A stretch of DNA of 64,000 nucleotides from Dactylosporangium sp040605635 (GTDB lineage Bacteria; Actinomycetota; Actinomycetes; Mycobacteriales; Micromonosporaceae), in the NCBI RefSeq assembly GCF_040605635.1, contig NZ_JBEXDG010000035.1, forward strand, positions 36,772 through 100,771. Direction: 5' to 3'. This document shows, one piece after another, positions 8,789 through 17,735 of the stretch (position 1 is the first letter of the stretch; every line of letters starts with the position of its first letter). The position numbers and the translations under genes were made by a program. The notes beneath the pieces are model-generated. The model did not search any database. It was not told the DNA's origin and worked only from the letters and a program-made list of their open reading frames with translations.

Positions 8789-8856
8789 CGGGCCGCCGGA
8801 TGCTCCTATGACTCACCCCGCACTGGGGGCACCGCCGGCGTAGGTTGGGACGTAGG

Positions 8857-8984
8857 CCTACGAGACGTGCGGGAGAGCCCAGCTGGGTGACAGTTGAGCT
8901 GAGAGGCTGAACGACCGGACGGCCGGACGGCGATCCCCACCACCTGATCCAGGCAATGCTGGCGAAGGGAAACCGCCTCGTAGG
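8857..8984 (+). promoter_or_regulatory. TPP (thiamine pyrophosphate) riboswitch
   Basis: The conserved TPP-riboswitch core is present in the right order on the plus strand: GCGGGAG..GCCC (8869-8880), CTGAGAGG (8899-8906), a variable arm, then ACCTGATCCAGGCAATG followed by CTGGCGAAGGGAA (8942-8971). Closing helix P1 is supported by GCGG (8869-8872) with CCGC (8973-8976) and an extension CCTACGAG (8857-8864) with CTCGTAGG (8977-8984). The wording matches actinobacterial thi elements. The only downstream plus-strand gene is the phosphoribosyltransferase/hydrolase fusion at 9059; no thiamine gene is nearby. Confidence 0.9.
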
Positions 8985-8994
8985 TCTCTCGCGG

Positions 8995-9025
8995 CCCTCC
9001 GGCTCGCGGCCTGGGTGCCGGAGGG
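8995..9025 (+). terminator. Hairpin after the TPP riboswitch, probable expression platform
   Basis: A nine-base perfect stem, CCCTCCGGC (8995-9003) with GCCGGAGGG (9017-9025), separated by a 13-base loop. It sits between the aptamer and the ribosome-binding site GGAGGGG just before 9059, where an expression platform would be. There is no T tract, so it may control ribosome access or processing rather than termination. Confidence 0.4.
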
Positions 9026-9058
9026 CGCGCCAGGAGAGCGTGGCGCCAGGAGGGGAAG

Positions 9059-10423
9059 ATGATCAGGGGCAACCGGGTCTTCGCCGACCGTGTCGATGCG
9101 GGCCGGCAGCTCGCCGGCAAGCTGTCCCATCTGCGCGGACAGAACGTCGTGGTGCTGGGCCTGCCGCGGGGTGGCGTGCCGGTCGCCTATCAGGTGGCCG
9201 AAGCGCTCCGGGCCCCGCTCGACGTGATCGTCGTACGGAAGCTCGGCGCTCCGGCGCAACCCGAGCTCGGCATGGGTGCGATCGGCGAAGACGGCATCCG
9301 CATCCTCAACCCGCGGGTGATCCGCCACGTCGGCGTCTCCCCCGACGAGCTGGCGGCGGTCGAGGGATCCGAGCGGGCGGCGCTGGCCGGCCGTGCCCGG
9401 CGGCTGCGCGGGGACCATCCGGCGCAGGACCTCGACGGGCGCACCGCGGTCATCATCGACGACGGCGTCGCCACCGGCTCCACCGCCAGAGCGGCCTGCC
9501 AGGTGGCCCGTGCCCGCGGCGCGGCCCGCACCGTCCTGGCCGTCCCCGTCGTACCGGCGGGCCTCATCGAGCCGCTGGAGGACGTGGCCGACGAGGTGGT
9601 CTGCGTACGGGACCCGCGACGGCTGTCGTCGGTCGGCGAATGGTACGCCGACTTCGCCGCCACCTCCGATGACGAGGTTCGCGGGCTGCTTGCCCGGGCT
9701 GCCGCCCGTCCGGAGGTCACCGAGCCGGCAACCGCCGCCCGGCCGGTCGGCCGGTTCCGCGCCCACGACGAGAAGATCGCGGTCAGCGTCGGCAACATGA
9801 CCTCCACCGGACGCCTCAGCCTGCCGCCGAAGGCGAGCGGGCTGGTGCTGTTCGCGCACGGCAGCGGCAGCAGCCGCCACAGCCCGCGCAATCAGTACGT
9901 GGCGCTCATCCTCAACCAGGCTGGCCTGGGCACCCTGCTCTTCGACCTGCTCACCCCGGACGAGGCGGCGAGCAGAGCCAACGTGTTCGACGTCGAACTG
10001 ATCGCCGGACGGCTCGCCGGCGTCACCGCCTGGGCGCACGATCAGCCGTGGAGCCGGGACCTGAGCATCGGATGGTTCGGCGCCAGCACAGGCGCCGCGG
10101 CGGCACTGTGGGCCGCGAGCGAGCCGCGCGCCGGCGTCGACGCGATCGTCTCCCGCGGCGGCCGCCCGGACCTCGCCGGACCGCGGCTGCCCGCCGTCAC
10201 CGCACCCACGATGCTCATCGTCGGCGCCATGGACACGCAGGTGCTGGCGCTCAACCGGGCCGCACAGCGCCGGCTGCGGTGCCCCAACGAACTCGTCGTC
10301 GTGCCGGGCGCCACGCATCTGTTCGAAGAGCCCGGCACCCTGACCGAGACCGCCCACCACGCCCGCACCTGGTTCACCACCCATCTGGGCCACGCCGCCC
10401 ACGCGGACCGCCCCGCGGCCTGA
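9059..10423 (+). CDS. Phosphoribosyltransferase / alpha-beta hydrolase fusion protein
   Basis: 454 residues; the ATG follows AGGAGGGGAAG. Residues 1-210 are a type I phosphoribosyltransferase domain with the PRPP loop VIIDDGVATGSTA (131-143). Residues from about 225 onward are a dienelactone-hydrolase-like domain with FAHGSGSS, nucleophile elbow GASTG, an acidic residue in VGAMDTQ and a terminal His in PGATHLF. The same fusion is known in Mycobacterium tuberculosis as DosR-regulon member Rv0571c. No substrate is established. It opens a run of dormancy-type genes and lies directly downstream of a TPP riboswitch, which is unexpected for this family. Confidence 0.85.
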   Translation: MIRGNRVFADRVDAGRQLAGKLSHLRGQNVVVLGLPRGGVPVAYQVAEALRAPLDVIVVRKLGAPAQPELGMGAIGEDGIRILNPRVIRHVGVSPDELAAVEGSERAALAGRARRLRGDHPAQDLDGRTAVIIDDGVATGSTARAACQVARARGAARTVLAVPVVPAGLIEPLEDVADEVVCVRDPRRLSSVGEWYADFAATSDDEVRGLLARAAARPEVTEPATAARPVGRFRAHDEKIAVSVGNMTSTGRLSLPPKASGLVLFAHGSGSSRHSPRNQYVALILNQAGLGTLLFDLLTPDEAASRANVFDVELIAGRLAGVTAWAHDQPWSRDLSIGWFGASTGAAAALWAASEPRAGVDAIVSRGGRPDLAGPRLPAVTAPTMLIVGAMDTQVLALNRAAQRRLRCPNELVVVPGATHLFEEPGTLTETAHHARTWFTTHLGHAAHADRPAA

Positions 10424-10786
10424 CCGGAGGCCGGCTTCGCCATCGACCTCGACCGCCGGGCACCGGGAAGCGGCCCGCCGCCACATCGGCGCAGGGCGGA
10501 AAAAGTCGATTTCGAAGTGATGCAGATCGACGAAAACGAATGCTTACTGTCCGAGCGCGACGAACTCACCCGCGCGCTGATACCCCGTTGGAGGGACACG
10601 GCCCACTGATACGGCAGGCGGTTGTCCGCGGCCGGATGCTGCGTATTTGAACGGGGGAGGGTCGTCAGCCACGATCCAGATTCCGGAAGAGGAATCGTCG
10701 CCCTTGACAGCGGCCCATCAACCGCAGCACGCTACGCATACGACGTGGACGAGAACGACTGGCTGGATGCTGCCGAAAGAGTCGAA
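10424..10786. other. Intergenic region without a confident gene
   Basis: 363 bases between the fusion gene and the STAS/ATPase gene. A 29-codon ORF (10520-10609, starting MQIDENECLL) and an in-frame 5' extension of the downstream ORF to 10622 exist, but neither has a convincing ribosome site or domain. A TTGACA hexamer occurs near 10705 without a well-placed -10 element. I see no repeat or terminator. Confidence 0.5.
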
Positions 10787-11548
10787 ATGCTGGACACTCC
10801 GATCATCGTGCGCCACAACGTCGACCTGGCAACGATCGACATCGTTGCGGTCGGCCCCTGGACGTGGAAATTGCGGACCGATCTCATGACCGCGGTTCGA
10901 AAGGCAATCGTCCAGCAGCCCCGCGCGGTCCTGCTCGATCTGGCCGGGCTCGTCGACGCCGAATCCACGATCGCCTCGGCGGTCCTGCTCGCCGAGGCCC
11001 AGAGCGCCGCCAGGAACCCTCCGGTCCCTCTGGTCGTAGCAGTCAACGAGTCGCAAAAACTGCGTCTGCACTCGACGGGTGTGGCGACGCGGATTCCAGT
11101 GCACGTGAAGTCGGCGGCATCGGCATTACCAGCGACCGAGACGACGCCACCGCTGCAGCACGCCCGGCTACGGCTGCAGCCGACCGTGTTCGCCGCGGTC
11201 GAAGCCCGCAACTTCGTCGGCGACACGTGCAGCGCCTGGACACTCACCAACTGGCTGCACCCAGCACGGTTGATCGTCTCCGAGCTCACCACGAACGCGG
11301 TCGAACACGCCCAAACCCCGTTCACCGTGACACTGACCCTCCGCGGCCCGACCTTCATGCACATGGCAGTCGAAGACGGCTCGCCACAGTTGCCCCAGGT
11401 CCGCACCTGGTCCGGTAGCCGCACCGCACCGCTGGCTCTGCGCGGCAACGGCATGCGCATCGTCGCCGCCACGGCCGCCGCCTGGGGCAGCAGCCGCACC
11501 ACGAACGGCAAGGTTGTCTGGGCCACCCTCTACGACCTGCAGCGGTAG
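10787..11548 (+). CDS. STAS-like domain fused to a GHKL ATPase (anti-sigma regulatory) domain
   Basis: 253 residues from the ATG at 10787, preceded by GAAAG. Residues 1-110 look like an anti-sigma-factor-antagonist (STAS) fold (VLLDLAGLVDAESTIASAVLLAEAQ). Residues about 125-253 are a histidine-kinase-like ATPase of the RsbW type: LIVSELTTNAVEHA is the N box, VEDGSPQLP the G1-like box and LRGNGMRIVAATAAAWG the G2 region. Fusion of antagonist-like and kinase-like modules suggests a self-contained partner-switching regulator of a stress sigma factor. An in-frame extension to 10622 is possible but lacks a ribosome site. Confidence 0.7.
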   Translation: MLDTPIIVRHNVDLATIDIVAVGPWTWKLRTDLMTAVRKAIVQQPRAVLLDLAGLVDAESTIASAVLLAEAQSAARNPPVPLVVAVNESQKLRLHSTGVATRIPVHVKSAASALPATETTPPLQHARLRLQPTVFAAVEARNFVGDTCSAWTLTNWLHPARLIVSELTTNAVEHAQTPFTVTLTLRGPTFMHMAVEDGSPQLPQVRTWSGSRTAPLALRGNGMRIVAATAAAWGSSRTTNGKVVWATLYDLQR

Positions 11549-11633
11549 CGCGTCATCGACTGAGCCCCCTCAGCGGGTGCTGGACCGCGACCTGCCGGTG
11601 ATTCCCTCGGGCGATAGGGGGTAGCGCGGGCGG

Positions 11634-13211
11634 GTGAACGGCGTCGGCTTCCTCATGGTCGTTGTCGGTGCGGTGGCCGTGACCGCGGTGGCCAATCGAC
11701 GCGGCTGGCCGGGGCCGCTGGTCGTCGTGGCCGTCGCGGCAGCGGTGTCGTTGCTGCCTGGCCTGCCGCGAATGGAGCTGCCGCCGCAGCTGATCCTGGC
11801 GGTCGTCCTGCCACCCTTGCTGTACTCGGCAGCGCTGGAGCTGTCGTTCGTGAGCTTCCGCCGCGACCTGCTGCCCATCGCCTCGCTCGGGGTCGGCCTC
11901 GTCGTGTTCTCCGCCGTGGTGGTCGGCTGTGTCGCCTTCACGCTGGCACCGGCGCTGACCCTCGGGGGTGCGTTCGTCCTTGGCGCGGTCCTCGGCCCGT
12001 CCGATGCGGTCGCCGCGGTGGCGCTGGGCCGCCGGGCCGGGCTGCCGAGCCGGGTGATCACGATCCTGACCGGGGAGAGCCTGGTCAACGACGCGGTCGC
12101 GCTCGTCGCGTTCCAGCTCGCAGTCTCCGCGTATGCCGGCTATCGGCTGTTCGTCGAGCAACCGATACTGCTGGCGGCCTACAGCGCGTCGGTCGGTGTC
12201 GGCATCGGGCTCGCCATGGCGGTTGTCGTGCACTGGATCCGGCCGCGGCTGCACGACCCGGCGCTGGAGACCGTGTTCGGCGCGGTGGTGCCGTTCGTCG
12301 CGTACCTCGCCGCGGACGACCTGCATGCCTCAGGTGTCCTTGCGGTGGTCGCCGCCGGATTCTGGATCGGCCACCACAGCGCTGACGCCGCGTTCGCCAC
12401 CCGTCTGCAGAGCCGGCAGGTGTGGCGTACCGTCGACCTCATCCTGGAGGCGTTCGTCTTCGCCTACATGGGCCTGCAGGTCCGCCTCATCCTGCACGAC
12501 GCGACCGGCGAGGGGCTGGGTCCGGCCGGGCTGGTGATCATCATCGCGGCCGTGCTGCTGGCCGTGGTCCTGGCGCGTCCGGCGTGGATCGTCACGATGT
12601 GGATGATCACCCGGCGGCGCCTGCAATGGCGGGCGGTGGCGGTGCTGTCGTGGTCCGGAATGCGTGGCGTGGTGACCCTGGCAGCCGCGGCGGCGGTCCC
12701 CGCGGTCACCGTCACCGGCGCGCCGACCCCGAACCGCAACCTGATCCAGGCGGTCGCGCTGTCCGTCGCGGTCCTGACCATCCTGCTGCAGGGTGCCACG
12801 TTGCCGATGCTGGTCCGCGTTCTGCGCCTCAGCGACGCCGCGGAACGCCGCCGGGCCGACGCCGACGTGGTCCATGCGCTCCGCGTCGCACGCCGTGCGG
12901 CGCACGAGGTCACCGCCCGCGCGGCCGCATCCGGTGACGACATCGAGGCTACGGCGGTGGCGCTGATCGAGCGGCGGATGGCCCATGTGCTGACCGCGAC
13001 CCCGCACTGTCTGGCAGGTCTGTACGGCACGGTGGGTGGGGCCGAGCAGCCCGCTCACGAACTCGTGCAGCAGATCCTCGCCAACCAGCGCCGGGCCCTG
13101 ATCCGCGAACGGGACCGTGGCAGGCTCGACGATGAGGTGCTGCGCGCCGTACTGCAGCAGCTGGACTACGAGGAAGCGGCGGCCAGCACAGATCTGCGGA
13201 CCCGGCTCTGA
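11634..13211 (+). CDS. Na+/H+ antiporter, CPA1 family
   Basis: 525 residues from a GTG. About twelve membrane helices fill residues 1-390; the motifs GAVLGPSDAVAAVALG and LTGESLVNDAVALVAF contain the acidic and polar ion-binding positions typical of bacterial CPA1 exchangers, and GMRGVVTLAAA is the conserved late helix. The C-terminal 130 residues form a soluble, charged, probably helical tail (repeated RR/ER pairs). It should exchange cytoplasmic Na+ for external protons in pH and salt homeostasis. It is 85 bp from the preceding gene and converges on the histidine kinase gene. Confidence 0.9.
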   Translation: MNGVGFLMVVVGAVAVTAVANRRGWPGPLVVVAVAAAVSLLPGLPRMELPPQLILAVVLPPLLYSAALELSFVSFRRDLLPIASLGVGLVVFSAVVVGCVAFTLAPALTLGGAFVLGAVLGPSDAVAAVALGRRAGLPSRVITILTGESLVNDAVALVAFQLAVSAYAGYRLFVEQPILLAAYSASVGVGIGLAMAVVVHWIRPRLHDPALETVFGAVVPFVAYLAADDLHASGVLAVVAAGFWIGHHSADAAFATRLQSRQVWRTVDLILEAFVFAYMGLQVRLILHDATGEGLGPAGLVIIIAAVLLAVVLARPAWIVTMWMITRRRLQWRAVAVLSWSGMRGVVTLAAAAAVPAVTVTGAPTPNRNLIQAVALSVAVLTILLQGATLPMLVRVLRLSDAAERRRADADVVHALRVARRAAHEVTARAAASGDDIEATAVALIERRMAHVLTATPHCLAGLYGTVGGAEQPAHELVQQILANQRRALIRERDRGRLDDEVLRAVLQQLDYEEAAASTDLRTRL

Positions 13212-13233
13212 ATGTCCGGGAACGGCACGCTCG

Positions 13234-15294
13234 TCAGGTCGCGGCGGCGTCGGACGGCATCGCCAGATCGGCCGTCGTCTTGAGCCTGCTCGCGGCGCGA
13301 CCGGAGTGCACGGCAGGTGCCGCTTGGCCGGTGCGGGTCTGCGGGGCGGGGCGCTCCGGCAACGGGATGGTGCCCTGCAGTGTGGTGCCGTGCCCGGGCA
13401 GGCTGATGAGCCGGCTGCTGCCGCCGAGGGCGGCGATCCTGTCGCTCAGACCGCGGATGCCCGAACCGGCGCTCGGTTCGGCGCCGCCGACACCGTCGTC
13501 CTCGACACATATCCGCAGCGTGTGCTCATCGGATACGACAACGATGCGGATGTACGAGGCGTTGGCGTGTTTGACAGCGTTGGTGACCGCTTCGGCGATG
13601 ATGTAGTAGGCGTTGGTCTCAATGCTTGCCGGCAGCCGACCCTGGAGACGAATGTCCAGTTCGGTCGGCACCGATGAGCGACGGGCCAGTGTCCGGAGTG
13701 CGGCGCCGAGGCCGCGTTCGGTCAGGATCGCGGGGTGGATGCCGTGCGAGAGCTCCCGCAGTTCGTCCAGTGCGCAGGCGAGGTCGGCGCTCGTCGTGGC
13801 CAGCTCGGCGGGCACGTCGGCCAAGCCCGTGGACGCCTGCTTCTGAATCCGGCGAAGGTCGAGCAGCAACGCGAGGAGGCGTTGCTGCGTGCCGTCGTGG
13901 AGGTCACGCTCGATTCTGCGGCGCGCCTCGTCGCCGACATCGGCGATCCGGACGCTGGCGGCCGCCAGATCGCAGCGAGCTTGCAGGTTTGCCACCGCCA
14001 CGCCGGCGAGGTCGGTGAAGTCGGCGGTCCGGGCGACGTCCTCTGTGCGGAGGTGTTCCTTGTCCCGGGCCAGGACGACCAGGGCGCCCCACGAAATGCC
14101 CTGCACCATGATCGGCGCACCCACCGAGGTCGTGATGCGGTGCTCGGTCAGAAACGGGTCGGTCAGCGGCGTGCCGTCGCCGACGGCGGCCAGCCACGGC
14201 CGCTGCTCGGCATAGACGTGCGCGGCGACGCCGTGCGGGTGCAGGGCGGTCCGTGTGCCGATCACCGCGGGAGGGTCTCCCCTGCCCCACGCCGCGACGA
14301 CGGTTGCGAGGCCGTCCGGCTCGAAGCGCAGGAGCATCGTCGCCTCCGCCCGCAGCAGCCATCCGACCTCCTCGGCGATCGCGGTGAACACCGCGTCCGG
14401 CGGTGTACCACAGGCGACGAGCGTTGCGATCCGCCGCAGGGCGCTCTGCTCGGACACCAGCCGACCGAGACGATGATGCTGATCCTCCAGCGACACGGCC
14501 ATGGCGTTGAAGGACCGTTGCAGGACGCCGACCTCGCCGGGTCCGTCCTCGGGCATGCGAGCGGACAGCGTGCGACTGGCCAGGTCGTCGGCGGTGCCGG
14601 CAGCGGCGCGGACCGGGCGGACGATCCGGCGGTTCACGAACACGGCGAAGCTCACCACGACGACGATCGAGCCGGTGAGCCCGGTCACCGCCACAGCCCT
14701 GGCCCAGACGATATCGGCGTGCTCGGCCGCCGCCTGTCGAGCCGCGTCCCTGGTTTGCATGGTGCTGAACTGTGCGAATCCCGCGTGGATCGCGTCAAGA
14801 CGGCTCTGGGTGTCGAGCAGGCGCGCATCGTCGGGTCCCGCCCCTCCCGCGAGGTAGGCGCGCATCGACGGCACCGAGTCCTCGTTCAGGTAGGCGGCGA
14901 TCTGCCCGTTCAGATGCTGGACGAGGACCCGCAGCGACGGGTTGCCGGCGGAGGACACGGCGAGTTGCGCGGCCTGCTGCGGGATCGCGGCACGGGCCCG
15001 CTCCCAGGACTGCATGAATCGTTGATCGCGGGTGATGATGAAGCCACGTTCACTGCTCTCGACCGCCAGCAGTGATCCCTCCAGTCGCCCGGCATCGGAA
15101 AGCGCCTGTTGCGCACCGCGGGCGGACCGGACGCGTTCGTCCAGATTCGCGGTCATGGCCATCATCACGACCAGCACCGCGATCAAGGTCGCGGTGAACG
15201 CCAGGCACATGACGATCACCTGATGGGTGAGGCCGGCGCCGAAGAACGCCGTGCGCGCCGGTCGCCTGGCCGACCTCGAGTCGGGCGCGTTCAC
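13234..15294 (-). CDS. CHASE3-HAMP-GAF sensor histidine kinase (NarL-type partner)
   Basis: 686 residues from a GTG at 15294, preceded by GGAG seven bases away. Order: membrane helix about 24-48, CHASE3-like extracytoplasmic domain about 50-190 (contains SSERGFIITRD), second helix 200-221, HAMP 222-275, GAF about 290-440, HisKA_3 with His466 in IERDLHDGTQQRLL, and a GHKL ATPase domain (EAVTNAVKHA, EDDGVGGAEPSAGSGIRGLSDR). Such kinases phosphorylate LuxR-family response regulators, but none is adjacent. It is divergent from the universal stress protein gene across a 267-bp region and may sense an extracellular signal linked to that stress island. Confidence 0.85.
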   Translation of the reverse strand: MNAPDSRSARRPARTAFFGAGLTHQVIVMCLAFTATLIAVLVVMMAMTANLDERVRSARGAQQALSDAGRLEGSLLAVESSERGFIITRDQRFMQSWERARAAIPQQAAQLAVSSAGNPSLRVLVQHLNGQIAAYLNEDSVPSMRAYLAGGAGPDDARLLDTQSRLDAIHAGFAQFSTMQTRDAARQAAAEHADIVWARAVAVTGLTGSIVVVVSFAVFVNRRIVRPVRAAAGTADDLASRTLSARMPEDGPGEVGVLQRSFNAMAVSLEDQHHRLGRLVSEQSALRRIATLVACGTPPDAVFTAIAEEVGWLLRAEATMLLRFEPDGLATVVAAWGRGDPPAVIGTRTALHPHGVAAHVYAEQRPWLAAVGDGTPLTDPFLTEHRITTSVGAPIMVQGISWGALVVLARDKEHLRTEDVARTADFTDLAGVAVANLQARCDLAAASVRIADVGDEARRRIERDLHDGTQQRLLALLLDLRRIQKQASTGLADVPAELATTSADLACALDELRELSHGIHPAILTERGLGAALRTLARRSSVPTELDIRLQGRLPASIETNAYYIIAEAVTNAVKHANASYIRIVVVSDEHTLRICVEDDGVGGAEPSAGSGIRGLSDRIAALGGSSRLISLPGHGTTLQGTIPLPERPAPQTRTGQAAPAVHSGRAASRLKTTADLAMPSDAAAT

Positions 15295-15561
15295 TGTGCA
15301 TCTCCACGTGGCGGATCGCCAGATCGGCCGACGCACATGACAGCCGGCAGCGGTGTGCTTTCCCCGTACACCTGGCGCTCCATACGAGCATAACGCCGTA
15401 CGTCCTGCCGCTTCCGCGTGTCGCGGCCGGCGGAGCACCTGTTGTCGACGCTGCTCACGCGGGTTGTGGGACAGGAAAAGCCTTGTCGACGGCGGGTCGC
15501 AGGTGCCTACGGTGGTTTCAGCGGTGGCGGCGGTCAGGTCACCAGCGTCGCGGAGGCCATG

Positions 15562-16464
15562 ATGGTTACGGAGCACAGTGTCGTCGTCGGTGTCGACGGT
15601 TCCCCGCCGAGCCTGGAGGCGGTCGCCTGGGCCGCCGAGGATGCGGTGCGTCGCAGCCTGGCGCTGCACATCCTGTACGCGTTCGTATGGCCACCCGTCT
15701 ACACGACAGTCCCCACGCCGGTGCCGTCCCCGTATGAACTGGGATTCCAGGCCATCGCCGGGCGCGTCGTCGCCGACGCCGCTGACCGGGCGAGACAGGC
15801 GGCACCGGAGGTCCACGTCACGACCGGCACGCAGGTCGAGTCGGCCGCGGCGGCGCTCGTGCGCGCGGCCGGGCACGCCTGCGAGGTCGTGGTCGGCAAC
15901 CGCGGCCACAGCGGCTTCGCCGGGCTGATCCTGGGCTCGGTCGGCGTCCAGGTGGCCGCGCACGCCCCATGTCCGGTCGTGGTCGTGCGGCACACGGACC
16001 AGCCGGCCGGCCCCGAGGCGGACCGGGTCGTGATCGGCATCGACGGCTCTCACAACGCCGACGCCGCACTGCGGTTCGCATTCGAACAGGCATCATCGGC
16101 CGGGATCGGCCTGACCGCGGTGCTGGCGCATCGGTGGCCGGGGTCCGCGCGACATACCGAAGATCTGCTGCCGCTGACGCACGGTGCCGGCGATCTGCGC
16201 GAGGAGGAACAGCGCATCCTGGCCCGGTCGGTTGCCGGGTGGCGGGAGAGGTATCCGGACGTGGACGTTCGCACGACGACGGTACGCGGGCGGGCAGCGG
16301 AGGTGCTCGTCGACCTGTCCGCCGGAGCACGGCTGCTCGTGGTCGGCTCCCGCGGCCGGGGCGGTTTCTCGGGACTGCTGCTGGGCTCCGTGTCACAGGC
16401 CGCCATACACCATGCGGCGTGCCCGGTCGCTGTCATCCGTCATTCGAAGAGGGTGAATGCATGA
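15562..16464 (+). CDS. Tandem-domain universal stress protein
   Basis: 300 residues. I chose the ATG at 15562, five bases after GGAGG; an adjacent ATG at 15559 lies too close. Two UspA domains (about 1-147 and 156-300) each contain the ATP-binding pattern G-x2-G-x9-G-S: GNRGHSGFAGLILGS and GSRGRGGFSGLLLGS, each followed by a CPV...VRH-type strand. It is like M. tuberculosis Rv2623/Rv2005c, ATP-binding dormancy proteins of the DosR regulon. A GGGAC sequence upstream does not fit the DosR-box spacing, so its control is unclear. Confidence 0.9.
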   Translation: MVTEHSVVVGVDGSPPSLEAVAWAAEDAVRRSLALHILYAFVWPPVYTTVPTPVPSPYELGFQAIAGRVVADAADRARQAAPEVHVTTGTQVESAAAALVRAAGHACEVVVGNRGHSGFAGLILGSVGVQVAAHAPCPVVVVRHTDQPAGPEADRVVIGIDGSHNADAALRFAFEQASSAGIGLTAVLAHRWPGSARHTEDLLPLTHGAGDLREEEQRILARSVAGWRERYPDVDVRTTTVRGRAAEVLVDLSAGARLLVVGSRGRGGFSGLLLGSVSQAAIHHAACPVAVIRHSKRVNA

Positions 16465-16922
16465 GCGACGGCGGCACTGTTCTTCGTGCGGGCGTGACCG
16501 TCGACCGCCGGGGCGTCCCCTCGGTCCCGGCGGTCGCCAGAGGATCGGAGGCATTGTGCAGGGCCGGTCCGACAGCTGCCGTGCTGCGGGGGGCGATGAC
16601 TCCGGTGGATGCCATCTGCGGTTGGGCCGACCCTGGTTCCACGGAACCACCATGCGATGACGGAGTCGTCCGTCCGACGGTTCGTTGCCGGACGACGATC
16701 GGACACGGTCCTTTCCCCGAAGCGCCGACCCCGTTTGAGCGACCGGGGTGCCGGCGAAGACAGGCCCGGTCCCGTCGCAGTCACCGTGGCCGGGGGAACC
16801 GGCCGAGCAGATCCCCGCGCGGGCCGACGCGCAGGAGAGGTGAAGGAGCGAACAATGCTGGAGAACCTCATGGACACACCGGCCGGGGTGGACGCCGTCA
16901 GGGCCACTGGGCTGGTCCGTAA
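16461..16922 (+). CDS. Possible ORF coupled to the universal stress protein gene
   Basis: An ATG (MSDGGTVLRAG) overlaps the stress-protein stop by four bases (ATGA) and opens a 153-codon frame. The first 60 or so codons show the usual G/C third-position bias; beyond that the product turns Arg-rich and it overlaps the next, well-supported gene by 68 bases. It may be a decayed or frame-shifted gene, or chance. I recognise no domain. Apart from it the 16465-16854 gap holds no feature I can support. Confidence 0.22.
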   Translation: MSDGGTVLRAGVTVDRRGVPSVPAVARGSEALCRAGPTAAVLRGAMTPVDAICGWADPGSTEPPCDDGVVRPTVRCRTTIGHGPFPEAPTPFERPGCRRRQARSRRSHRGRGNRPSRSPRGPTRRRGEGANNAGEPHGHTGRGGRRQGHWAGP

Positions 16923-17607
16923 GGACGACTACGAACGCAGCGTGGTGACGCTGGTCGACAGCGCACGGCGCGACGGTCGGCGCATCCGTCTGCTGTTCGA
17001 GCTCGGGTCCGACTTCCGGGGCTTCACACCCGCCGCCGGATGGGAGGAGGCCAAGGTCGGGATCGGGTCATCGCGCACGTTCGAAGGTTGCGCGGTCGTG
17101 ACCGACTCGGGTTGGATCCGGGAGACGACCCGGCTCCTGGCGTTCCTGACGCCGTGCCCGGTGCACGTGTTCGACTCCCGCGGCCGGACCGCCGCGCTGG
17201 ACTGGTTGCAGTCACTGCCCGAAGGACCCGGCGTCGAGCACCACCTCATCCCCGGCACCGGCGTCATCGTGGTCGAGGTCACCGAGCCGTTGAGGGCGCA
17301 GGATTTCAGTGCTCTCGCCGCGACCGCTGACGGCTGGTTGACGACCCACGACCGGATCACCGGTATCGTCATGCACGCTCGCACCTTTCCGGGCTGGGAA
17401 AATCTCGGCAGCATGCTGAGACACGTCCGGTTCGTCCGCGACCACCACCGCAGGATCGGCCGGGTCGCGGTGGCCGCAGACAGTGCCGTGGCAGACGTCG
17501 CACCGCATCTGGCCAACCACTTCGTCCGGGCCGAGCTGCGGCACTTCGGCTACGACGACCTGGATGACGCGATCGCCTGGGCTTCGGCCGCTCCCCCGAA
17601 ACACTGA
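16855..17607 (+). CDS. Duplicated SpoIIAA-like (STAS superfamily) protein
   Basis: 250 residues; the ATG lies six bases after AAGGAG. It consists of two SpoIIAA-like domains of about 120 residues. The first (1-122) has LLFELGSDFRGFTPAAGWEEAKVG; the second (from about 128) has GIVMHARTFPGWENLGSMLRHVRFVRDHHRRIGRVAVAADS and a C-terminal AELRHFGYDDLDDAIAWA that is typical of the single-domain family. Such proteins are found with stress and membrane genes, but their biochemistry is unsettled. It lies among dormancy-type genes. Confidence 0.8.
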   Translation: MLENLMDTPAGVDAVRATGLVRKDDYERSVVTLVDSARRDGRRIRLLFELGSDFRGFTPAAGWEEAKVGIGSSRTFEGCAVVTDSGWIRETTRLLAFLTPCPVHVFDSRGRTAALDWLQSLPEGPGVEHHLIPGTGVIVVEVTEPLRAQDFSALAATADGWLTTHDRITGIVMHARTFPGWENLGSMLRHVRFVRDHHRRIGRVAVAADSAVADVAPHLANHFVRAELRHFGYDDLDDAIAWASAAPPKH

Positions 17608-17608
17608 G

Positions 17609-17638
17609 ACCTGAAGCACTGCAACCTGAAGCACTGCA
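17609..17638. repeat. 15-bp tandem duplication
   Basis: Two perfect copies of ACCTGAAGCACTGCA lie directly after the SpoIIAA-like gene stop, with a degenerate third piece following. No hairpin is apparent. Confidence 0.8.
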
Positions 17639-17735
17639 CCTCAGGCACCGCACCAGGGCTCGACGTGTCTGCGGGCCGCCTGCCGGAGCCGCCGGAACGA
17701 TCAGCGGGCGGACCGACCGGGCGGGAGCTGTGAGC

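Noticed and set aside
8845..8862. TTGGGACGTAGGCCTAC read as a DosR box upstream of the PRT/hydrolase fusion
   Set aside because: Its right half is the 5' strand of the riboswitch P1 helix (pairs with 8977-8984), and only the left half fits the box; the resemblance is probably chance.
15468..15496. GGGAC...GTC sequence upstream of the universal stress protein as a DosR box
   Set aside because: The half-sites are spaced wrongly (not four bases), with no match in the second half.
15295..16053. N-terminal extension of the CHASE3 kinase frame to 16053
   Set aside because: The extension lies opposite the universal stress protein gene and its sequence is out-of-frame-like; the GTG at 15294 has a good ribosome site and leads directly into a membrane helix.
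16701..16711. GGAC-ACG-GTCC dyad upstream of the SpoIIAA-like gene as a DosR box
   Set aside because: The spacer is three rather than four bases, and it lies about 150 bp from the start codon; too weak to claim.
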